DNA of 64,000 nt, from the NCBI RefSeq assembly GCF_004217185.1, contig NZ_SHKL01000001.1, positions 3,036,001-3,100,000 of the forward strand. Direction: 5' to 3'. The stretch comes from Pseudonocardia sediminis. GTDB taxonomy: Bacteria > Actinomycetota > Actinomycetes > Mycobacteriales > Pseudonocardiaceae. Shown here one piece after another: positions 57,881 through 64,000 of the stretch (positions are counted from its first letter, which is position 1; each line of letters starts with the position of its first letter). The translations under genes were made by a program, and so were the position numbers. The notes under the pieces are model-generated. The model was not told where the DNA came from and did not search any database. It saw only the letters and a list, made by a program, of their open reading frames with translations.

Positions 57881-59595
57881 CCGGTCACCGCCGCGCGGTA
57901 GGTGGGGTCGGCCATGAGCTCGTCGTGCGTGCCCCGGGCGGTGACCCGGCCGCCGTCGATCAGCAGGACCCGGTCGGTCACGGCGAGCAGCGCCGGGCTG
58001 GTGGTGAGCAGCACCGTGGAGCGCGTCGCCCGGACGTCGCGCAGCCCGGCCGCGATCCGGGCCTCGGTGACGGCGTCGACGGCCGTCGTCGGGTCGTGCA
58101 GGACGAGCACCGGGGCGTCCGCGGCGAGCGCGCGGGCCAGCGCGACCCGCTGGCGTTGGCCGCCGGAGAGTGAGCTGCCGCGCGCGGCGATCTCGGTGTC
58201 CCGTCCGTCGGGCAGCGAGTCCGCGGCCTGGTCGGCCTGGGCGGCGGCCATCGCCGGTTCCAGGTCCCGCGACGCGGGGCCGCCGGCGAGGACGTTGTCG
58301 CGCAGGGTCCCGGAGAACAGGTGCGCGTCGTGCGCCGCGACGAGCACCGCGGCGCGGGCGACCTCGGGCGGGTAGGCCTCCAGGGGCACGTCGTCGAGCT
58401 CCACCCGCCCGGACTCCGGCTCCACCTCGCGGCCGAGGCAGCGCAGCAGGGCCCCGGCGTGCGCGGGGTCCCGGGCGACCACCCCGACCAGCTCGCCGGA
58501 GTGCACCTCCAGATCCAGCCCGTCGAGGCCGTCGTGGGTCAGGTCGCGCACCGCGAGCACGCCTCCGACGAGGGCGGATGCGACGGTCGCGTCGTCGGTG
58601 GTGTCCCGCCCGGCTCCGACGGCGTGCTCAGAGGTGAGGACCTCGGCGATCCGGTTCGCCGAGGCGCGGCCCTGCGCGATCCGGGCGCTGACGAAGCCGA
58701 ACACCTGCAGCGGCCCGACCAGGAACTGGGCCAGCCCGACGGCCGCGACCAGTCCGCCGATGCTGAGCTCCCCGTCCGCGGCGAGACGGCCGCCGACCAG
58801 CGCGATCAGGGCCAGGAACAACCCGTTGGCGAGCTGGACGGTACCCAGGAACCCGGCCTCGGCCCGGGTCGCGCGCAGTGTTGCGCCGAGTGCGTTGCGG
58901 CTGGTCGCGGCGTACTGGCGCACGGCGGAGGCCTCCGCCCCGATGCCCTTGAGCACCCGGATCCCGGTCACCAGGTCGGCCGCGACGCCGGAGGCCTGGG
59001 CGGCGCGCTCCTGCTCCGGGCCGCTGCGCCGTTCCAGCGGCTTGCCCACCAGCTGCACGAGCCAGAGCAGCGGGGGAGTGCCGAGCAGGATCAGCAGGCC
59101 CAGCGGCAGCGAGATGGTGAGCAGGGAGATCGCGGCGACGGCGACGGCGGTGATCGCGGCGACGCCCAGCGGGAGCGCGAAGTTCACCACGCCGACGCGC
59201 TTGGCGTCGGCCACCGCGATGCTGGCAAGGCTGCCGGGCAGCCGTCCGGCCTCGGCGCCGCCGCGGGGGTGCAGGAGCCGCTGCGCGATCTGCATCCGCA
59301 GCCGGACGTCGGCGTGCACGTCGGCGTACCAGGCCTGGCGGGCCCCGAAGCGGTAGCTGTAGGACAGCATCGCGAAGTCGGCGCCGAGCACGAGCAGCCA
59401 CAGCACGAGGTCGCCCACGTCCCCGGTGCCCACCGCCTGGTCGATCACGACGCCGACGAGCACCGGCACCAGCGCCTCACCGGCCTGGTGCAGCCCGAAC
59501 AACACCGACGCCGCGGTCAGCCTCCCGCGGAACGCCCCCACCGACGCCCGGAGTACGGACGCACCCGTCACCGCTCGCGTCCCCGACCCCGTCAT
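57877..59595 (-). CDS. Heterodimeric exporter-fold ABC transporter, subunit A of pair 2
   Basis: 572-residue paralogue of the protein at 50216-51961. The membrane domain shares long identical runs (GEALVPVLVGVVID, LGLLILLGTPPLLWLVQLVG, TRAEAGFLGTV). The ATPase domain repeats the same losses: no Gly-Lys-Ser/Thr loop (GVVARDPAHAG), Walker B VLVLHDPTTAVD and no switch His, with a perfect LSGGQRQRVALARAL. Conservation of the defect pattern in both copies shows it is functional design, not decay. An iron box abuts the ATG at 59595-59613 in the same geometry as in pair 1. Confidence 0.9.
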   Translation of the reverse strand: MTGSGTRAVTGASVLRASVGAFRGRLTAASVLFGLHQAGEALVPVLVGVVIDQAVGTGDVGDLVLWLLVLGADFAMLSYSYRFGARQAWYADVHADVRLRMQIAQRLLHPRGGAEAGRLPGSLASIAVADAKRVGVVNFALPLGVAAITAVAVAAISLLTISLPLGLLILLGTPPLLWLVQLVGKPLERRSGPEQERAAQASGVAADLVTGIRVLKGIGAEASAVRQYAATSRNALGATLRATRAEAGFLGTVQLANGLFLALIALVGGRLAADGELSIGGLVAAVGLAQFLVGPLQVFGFVSARIAQGRASANRIAEVLTSEHAVGAGRDTTDDATVASALVGGVLAVRDLTHDGLDGLDLEVHSGELVGVVARDPAHAGALLRCLGREVEPESGRVELDDVPLEAYPPEVARAAVLVAAHDAHLFSGTLRDNVLAGGPASRDLEPAMAAAQADQAADSLPDGRDTEIAARGSSLSGGQRQRVALARALAADAPVLVLHDPTTAVDAVTEARIAAGLRDVRATRSTVLLTTSPALLAVTDRVLLIDGGRVTARGTHDELMADPTYRAAVTG

Positions 59596-59613
59596 GCGGG
59601 CAGGGTAACCTTA
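59595..59613 (-). promoter_or_regulatory. Iron box abutting the ABC pair 2 start codon
   Basis: TGCGGGCAGGGTAACCTTA matches the consensus at 14 of 19 positions (AGGGTAACCTTA side strong). Its first base belongs to the start codon, and its last three bases are the stop codon of the decarboxylase gene upstream. Confidence 0.55.
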
Positions 59614-61044
59614 CCGGGCGGCGCCGATCGCCGGAGATCGCGTGAGGATCGTCCAGAGCTCGTCGAGGTGCTGACCGGACGTGGTCAGGGCGCCGAAGGC
59701 CACCCGGATCACGAACCGCCCGTCGATCTCGGTCGGCGACAGGAACGCCCGGCCGGTGGCGTTCACCTCGGCCAGCAGCTGCCGGGTGGGGCCGTCGTCG
59801 TCGGCGCGCACCCGCAGGCAGACCAGCGACAGCGACGGCTCCGCGGCCAGCTCCAGCCCGGGGTGGGCTCGGACCCGGCCGGCGAGCTCCGCGGCCAGCG
59901 CGACGTGCCCGCGCAGGTGGGCCCGCAGCCCCTCCAGCCCCTGCCCGTGGAGCACGGCCCAGAGCTTCATGGCCCGGAACCGACGTCCCAGCGGCACCTG
60001 CCAGTCCCGGTAGTCGACGACGGCGCCGGAGTCGGACGCGCTGTCGCGCAGGTAGGCCGGGGTCAGGGAGAGCGCGGCCGGCAGCGCCGTCGCATCCCGC
60101 ACCCAGAACAGCGACGCGTCGAACGCGGTGAGCAGCCACTTGTGCGCGTCGGTGCAGAACGAGTCGACGAGCTCCACGCCGTCGACGAGGTGGCGGAACT
60201 CCGGGCACAGTGCGGCCACCCCGGCCCAGGCGGCGTCGACGTGGGTCCAGGCGCCGTGCGACGCGGCGGCCACCGCGATCTCCCGGACCGGGTCGACCGC
60301 GCCGGTACCGGTGGTGCCGACGGTCGCGCACACCATCACCGGGACCAGCCCCTGCGACGCGTCGACCTCCAGCATCGCGGCCAGTGCGAGCGGGTCCATC
60401 GTGCGGGTCCCCGGCGCGAACGGGACGACCCGCAGCCCCCGCTCGCCCAGGCCCGCCACCCGCACCGCCTTGGCCAGCGACGAGTGCGTCTCCGCCGTCA
60501 CGTAGACCCGCTCGGTGCCGGACACGCCGGTGTCGCGCCAGGTCCCGCCGGAGGCCCGGTGCAGGGCGGCGAGCAACGCGACCAGCGCCGCCGACGACGC
60601 CGAGTCCTGGATCGACCCGCCGCCCCCGCCGGTGTGGGTGAACGCCTCGCCGAGCCCGAGCGCGCGGGCGAGCTGGTCGGTCACCGCCTGCTCGACCTCG
60701 GTGCACGCCGGCGAGGTCGACCACAGCATCCCCTGCGGGCCCAGACCGCCGGCGACGATCTCGCCGAGCAGCGACGTCAGCGAGGCGTTGGCCGGGAAGA
60801 ACGCGTGGAACCCGGGGTGCTGCCAGCGGGTGTCGGCCGGGACGACGACGTCGTCCACCCGGTCCAGCAGCGCCTCGAGCTCCTGTGGCTCCTCGGCCGC
60901 CTCTGCCGCGAAGGCCGCGCGTACCGAGCCGGGGACGACGTCGTCGCGGACCGGGCGCGAGGCCAGCCCGGCGCGGTGGTCGGCGACCCAGTCGACGTAG
61001 CGGTGGGCGAGACGGCGGAACTCCTCGGGATCAAGGTCGGGCAT
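59611..61044 (-). CDS. PLP-dependent decarboxylase (group II, aromatic-L-amino-acid type)
   Basis: 477-residue group II decarboxylase. HPGFHAFFPANASLTSLLGE, GGGGGSIQDSASSAALVALLAA and the cofactor lysine in FCTDAHKWLLTAFD (about residue 303) are typical of DOPA/tryptophan/phenylalanine decarboxylases. An Asp two strands earlier (HVDAAWAG) contacts the PLP ring. Length is standard. It lies 15 bases before the second ABC pair on the same strand, so read-through is likely, but it has no evident siderophore function. Substrate is an aromatic or related amino acid; DABA or ornithine decarboxylation is less likely from the motifs. Confidence 0.9.
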   Translation of the reverse strand: MPDLDPEEFRRLAHRYVDWVADHRAGLASRPVRDDVVPGSVRAAFAAEAAEEPQELEALLDRVDDVVVPADTRWQHPGFHAFFPANASLTSLLGEIVAGGLGPQGMLWSTSPACTEVEQAVTDQLARALGLGEAFTHTGGGGGSIQDSASSAALVALLAALHRASGGTWRDTGVSGTERVYVTAETHSSLAKAVRVAGLGERGLRVVPFAPGTRTMDPLALAAMLEVDASQGLVPVMVCATVGTTGTGAVDPVREIAVAAASHGAWTHVDAAWAGVAALCPEFRHLVDGVELVDSFCTDAHKWLLTAFDASLFWVRDATALPAALSLTPAYLRDSASDSGAVVDYRDWQVPLGRRFRAMKLWAVLHGQGLEGLRAHLRGHVALAAELAGRVRAHPGLELAAEPSLSLVCLRVRADDDGPTRQLLAEVNATGRAFLSPTEIDGRFVIRVAFGALTTSGQHLDELWTILTRSPAIGAAR

Positions 61045-61068
61045 GGGCCGGACGGTATCCCGCCGGGC

Positions 61069-61899
61069 TCAGCCCGTCCGGTCACTCGTCGCGCGCCGGC
61101 CGGTGCCGATCGACGCCGCGACCCGGAACACCTCGACGCCCGCGACGGCCTCCCGGTAGGCGTCGCGCACCCGGGCCACCGCCGGGTCGTCCAGGCCGAG
61201 CAGCAGCCCGGCCGTCGCCGAGCCGGTGACGAGCGCCCAGCACAGGTCCGGGTCGACCGGTACGTCGGCGCGATGGGTGACGACGTCGACGTCGACGAGC
61301 CCGGTCTCGCCCAACCACCGGGCGAAGCGACCCGGGTCGGCGAGCTGCTCGGAGGTCCGTTGCAGCGGGCCCGGGGGCGGCAGCGGCCGCTCCCGGCCCA
61401 CCGCGGTCAGGAACGGGACGATCAGCGGGTCGACCGAGCCGCGTGCCCAGACCGTGACGGCGGCCCGTCCGCCGGGCCGCACGCCGGCCACCAGGTGACG
61501 CGTTCCCGCGTCCGGGTCCGGGAGGAAGAACACCCCGAAGACGCAGGTGAGGACGTCGTATCCGGTTCCCGGCCAGGTCGCGGCGTCGGCGTGGTGGAAG
61601 CGCAGCCAGGGCATCGTGGTGCTGCGTTCCCGACCTGCGGCGAGCAGGTTCGCGGACAGGTCGACGGCGTCCACCAGCCCCTCCGGCCCGACCGCGTGGG
61701 CGGCCGGGATCGCAGCCGAGCCGTTGCCGCAGCACGCGTCGAGGACCCGGTCCGCGGGGCGCGGACCCGCCGCGTCCACGGTCGCCGCCCCCACCGGGTC
61801 CCAGAGCAGGGGAGTCCAGGTCGCGAACCCCGCGACCGCGCTGTCGAAGGCGTCGCCGACGCCCGCCCGCGGCACGGCCGGGTCAGTGGGAGTGCTCAT
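61069..61899 (-). CDS. Class I SAM-dependent methyltransferase
   Basis: 276-residue methyltransferase. The SAM loop is [16 protein letters not shown] near residue 50, followed by [11 protein letters not shown] for the ribose contact, [27 protein letters not shown] as motifs II-III and [12 protein letters not shown] after it, as in UbiE-like enzymes. The ATG at 61899 lies inside the 3' end of the GTPase gene, overlapping it by 17 bases, so the two are cotranslated. The unusual double Cys in the SAM loop (DACCGNG) is seen in several small-molecule methyltransferases. Substrate unknown; the coupling to a zinc-type chaperone gene is noteworthy. Confidence 0.87.
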   Translation of the reverse strand: MSTPTDPAVPRAGVGDAFDSAVAGFATWTPLLWDPVGAATVDAAGPRPADRVLDACCGNGSAAIPAAHAVGPEGLVDAVDLSANLLAAGRERSTTMPWLRFHHADAATWPGTGYDVLTCVFGVFFLPDPDAGTRHLVAGVRPGGRAAVTVWARGSVDPLIVPFLTAVGRERPLPPPGPLQRTSEQLADPGRFARWLGETGLVDVDVVTHRADVPVDPDLCWALVTGSATAGLLLGLDDPAVARVRDAYREAVAGVEVFRVAASIGTGRRATSDRTG

Positions 61900-63025
61900 G
61901 GAGCGCGTCGTCCTCCCACGCCGGGAGCGGGTCGTCGAACCGTCGCCAGGACGCCGGCCCGCCGAGCAGCTCGTCGTCGGTGAGCAGGGCCGGGTCCAGG
62001 CGTGCGTGGACGGCGTCGGCGCGCACCCCGAGGCCGATGAACACGATCTCCTGCCCGCGCGTGCCCTCGAAGCCCGACCAGTACGCCGTCGGGTCCAGCG
62101 CGACGTTCGGGCCCGCCTGCGACCACAGCCCGACGACGTCCGGGCGGGTGGCGATCCAGCAGAAGCCCTTGCTGCGCAGCAGGCCCGGCCAGTCGCCGAG
62201 GGCGTCCAACAGTCGGGCGGGGTGGAACGGTCGCGACGCCCGGTAGGTGACCGAGCTGATCCCGAACTCCTCGGTCTCCGGGGTGTGGTCACCGCTGAGC
62301 TCGCGGGCCCAGCCGGGCGCCCGGGCGGCGGCGTCCGGGTCGTAACGGCCCGTGTCGAGCACCTCGTCCAGCGCGACCGCCCCGTGCACCGCCCGCACGA
62401 TCCGCGCCGTGGGGTTGAGCTTGTGCAGCAGGGCCTCGAGCGTCAGCAGGCGCCCGTGCGGGACGAGGTCGGTCTTGCTCACCACGAGCAGGTCGGCGAA
62501 CTCGACCTGCTCGACGATCAGGTCCGAGATCGTGCGCTCGTCGCCGTCGGAGGCCTGCAGCCCGCGGTCGGCGAGCGCGTCCTCCGTGGTCATGTCCGTG
62601 CCGAACGTCGACGCGTCGACGACGGTGACCATCGTGTCCAGGCGGGCCTTCTCGGACAGGTGCGTGCCGTCGGGGAACTCCCACTCGAAGGTCGCGGCGA
62701 CGGGCATCGGCTCGGAGATCCCCGTGGACTCGACGAGGATCTGGTCGAAGCGGCCCTCGTCGGCCAGCGCGCCGATCGTCTCCAGCAGGTCCTCGCGCAG
62801 CGTGCAGCAGATGCAGCCGTTGGTCAGCTCGACGAGGCGTTCCTGCGTGCGGTGCAGCCGTCCCTGGCCGGCGACCAGGGCGGCGTCGATGTTGACCTCG
62901 CTCATGTCGTTGACCACGACCGCCACCCGCCGGTCCTCGCGGTTGGCCAGCACGTGGTTGAGCAGGGTCGTCTTCCCGGCGCCGAGGAAGCCGGACAGGA
63001 CCGTGACGGGCACGCGATCGGTCAT
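61883..63025 (-). CDS. COG0523 (CobW/ZigA/YciC-type) G3E GTPase metallochaperone
   Basis: 380-residue G3E-family GTPase. The P-loop is [10 protein letters not shown] at 11-20, the metal-binding motif is GCICC (Cys71, Cys73, Cys74), EST in [10 protein letters not shown] is the Walker B-like region and SKTDLV is the base-specifying NKxD. The C-terminal domain ends in a His-rich tail (ALHEHSH). Homologues supply zinc (or cobalt) to target proteins under zinc limitation and are controlled by Zur. An AT-rich, Zur-like element lies directly before the ATG. The methyltransferase gene overlaps its 3' end by 17 bases. Confidence 0.92.
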   Translation of the reverse strand: MTDRVPVTVLSGFLGAGKTTLLNHVLANREDRRVAVVVNDMSEVNIDAALVAGQGRLHRTQERLVELTNGCICCTLREDLLETIGALADEGRFDQILVESTGISEPMPVAATFEWEFPDGTHLSEKARLDTMVTVVDASTFGTDMTTEDALADRGLQASDGDERTISDLIVEQVEFADLLVVSKTDLVPHGRLLTLEALLHKLNPTARIVRAVHGAVALDEVLDTGRYDPDAAARAPGWARELSGDHTPETEEFGISSVTYRASRPFHPARLLDALGDWPGLLRSKGFCWIATRPDVVGLWSQAGPNVALDPTAYWSGFEGTRGQEIVFIGLGVRADAVHARLDPALLTDDELLGGPASWRRFDDPLPAWEDDALHEHSH

Positions 63026-63028
63026 GTC

Positions 63029-63050
63029 CGAAACGATAACAGTTTTCAGT
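63029..63050 (-). promoter_or_regulatory. AT-rich Zur-like element before the COG0523 gene
   Basis: On the minus strand CTGAAAACTGTTATCGTTTCGG sits four bases before the ATG and is conspicuously AT-rich for this genome. TGAAAA and TTTC halves recall actinobacterial Zur boxes, though the dyad is imperfect. Zinc control fits the gene product. Confidence 0.35.
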
Positions 63051-63055
63051 AAGGG

Positions 63056-64000
63056 TCAGACGGCGGGCTCCGACACGAGTGAACCGGCCCGGTTCTCCTC
63101 CCGCAGGCGGGTCTTGAGGACCTTCCCGCTCGGGTTGCGTGGCAGCTCGGGCAGGACCGTGACCTGCGTCGGTCGCTTGTAGGCGGCCAGGCGCTCGCGG
63201 CAGAACTCCTCGATCTCCGGCCCGGTCGGCGGGTCGGCGGGGTCGGCCGCGACGAGGACGGCCAGCGGCGTCTCGCCCCACTTCGGGTGCGGCACGCCGA
63301 TCAGCGCGACGTCGGCGACCTTCGGGTGCCCGGCCAGGACGTTCTCCACCTCGGCGCAGTAGATGTTCTCGCCCCCGGAGATGATCATGTCCTTCTTGCG
63401 GTCGACCACGTAGTAGTAGCCGTCCGCATCCTCGCGGACCAGGTCACCGGAGTGGAACCAGCCGCCGCGGAACGCCTCCGCGGTCTCGGCGGGCTTGTTC
63501 CAGTACTCCTTCATCACCGTGGGGCCGCGGTAGACGATCTCGCCCACGTCGCCGGGCCGGACGTCGTTCATCTCGTCGTCGACGACCCGCACCTCGACGT
63601 TGACCATCGGGGTGCCGATCGAGCCGATCTTGCGGATCGCGTCCTCGCCGCGCAGCGTGCACGTCACCGGGCTGCACTCGGTCTGCCCGAAGGCGGTGAT
63701 GACGTTGGCCTGCGGGAACGTGTCGATCATCGTGCGGAGCAGCGACGTCGACGCCGGGGCCGCGCCCCAGGAGATCCGGCGCAGTGCCGAGAGGTCCCGG
63801 TCGCCGATGTTCGGGACCGCGCACATCGCCGCCCACTGGGCCGGCACGAAGAAGCACGACGACACCGACTCGCGCTCCAGCAGCGCGATCGTCCCGGCCG
63901 GGTCGAACCCGCCCGACGAGGCGATGATCGTGCGCCCGCCGGTGATCAGCGGCGGGATCATCCCGGCCAGCCCGGCGATGTGGAACAGGGGAGCCCCGGA
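63056..64000 (-). CDS. Acyl-CoA synthetase (FadD type), N-terminus off the right edge
   Basis: C-terminal 314 residues of an ANL-superfamily acyl-CoA ligase; the frame stays open to the window edge, where APLFHIAGLAGM is read just before the first internal ATG at 63961. Motifs: FGQTECSPV (adenylation core), GWFHSGDLVREDADGYYYVVDRKKDMIISGGENI (hinge and domain-rotation segment) and PRNPSGKVLKTRLR with the catalytic lysine. The ATP-binding TSGTTG loop lies outside the window. It would activate a fatty or carboxylic acid as the CoA ester. It is followed by the COG0523 gene after a 30-base gap that holds the Zur-like element. Confidence 0.9.
   Translation of the reverse strand, partial: SGAPLFHIAGLAGMIPPLITGGRTIIASSGGFDPAGTIALLERESVSSCFFVPAQWAAMCAVPNIGDRDLSALRRISWGAAPASTSLLRTMIDTFPQANVITAFGQTECSPVTCTLRGEDAIRKIGSIGTPMVNVEVRVVDDEMNDVRPGDVGEIVYRGPTVMKEYWNKPAETAEAFRGGWFHSGDLVREDADGYYYVVDRKKDMIISGGENIYCAEVENVLAGHPKVADVALIGVPHPKWGETPLAVLVAADPADPPTGPEIEEFCRERLAAYKRPTQVTVLPELPRNPSGKVLKTRLREENRAGSLVSEPAV

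Noticed and set aside
58321..61983. 1220-codon plus-strand open frame over ABC pair 2 and the decarboxylase
   Set aside because: It crosses three real minus-strand genes and has no recognisable domain.

Overview
The window is very GC-rich actinobacterial DNA with strong third-position G/C bias, many GTG starts and many 1-17 base overlaps between neighbouring genes. Gene content (SecA2, class E/F-type sortase, Tat-exported PhoX, many FadE-type acyl-CoA dehydrogenases, an MbtH-assisted hydroxamate siderophore NRPS, DtxR/IdeR-type iron boxes) suggests Pseudonocardiaceae, most likely Pseudonocardia or a close relative. This is inference from content, not a database match. Both ends are cut: secA2 runs off the left edge and a FadD-type ligase off the right edge.

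Layout. 1-3069 (minus): threonine dehydratase-like enzyme, a small membrane protein and secA2. 3348-4380 (plus): a secreted excalibur protein with an LSDTG sorting signal, then a sortase. 4396-9661 (minus): a lipoprotein M28 peptidase, the helicase HrpB and a DUF6777-like membrane-anchored protein. 9861-15972 (plus): a paired acyl-CoA dehydrogenase operon, a PhoX phosphatase behind a PHO-box-like element, a 45-residue zinc ribbon and a large FadE5-like dehydrogenase. 16085-20572: an MFS exporter with an extra C-terminal domain, an SDR and a dicarboxylate-type symporter. 20698-26230 (plus): five overlapping genes, OleA-like thiolase, glycosyltransferase, P450, OleC-like ligase and OleD-like reductase, with no OleB. 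26235-28369: a methyltransferase and an aldo/keto reductase. 28552-32353 (plus): thiolase, SDR, acyl-CoA dehydrogenase and TetR regulator behind an 18-bp palindrome.

32555-59595 is an iron-regulated siderophore locus: ornithine N-hydroxylase, MbtH protein, a 4291-residue four-module NRPS (A-T-C-A-T-C-A-T-C-A-T-E), a siderophore-binding lipoprotein, two formyltransferases, a GNAT acyltransferase and two paralogous heterodimeric ABC transporter pairs. I read the specificity codes as X-Ser-hydroxyornithine-X, with similar X codes in modules 1 and 4. With two formyltransferases this predicts a foroxymithine/erythrochelin-type tetrapeptide (formyl-hOrn, Ser, hOrn, formyl-hOrn). The condensation domain between Ser and hOrn has lost its catalytic histidine (HQxxxDG). 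Six DtxR/IdeR-like boxes tie the locus together. A nucleobase permease at 54605-56008 sits inside it without an iron box.

59611-64000 (minus): a PLP decarboxylase, a methyltransferase overlapping a COG0523 metallochaperone GTPase with a zinc-box-like promoter, and the partial FadD ligase.

The most promising leads are the OleACD-P450-glycosyltransferase operon, the unusual condensation domain of the NRPS, and the twin ABC heterodimers whose ATP sites are degenerate in a complementary way.
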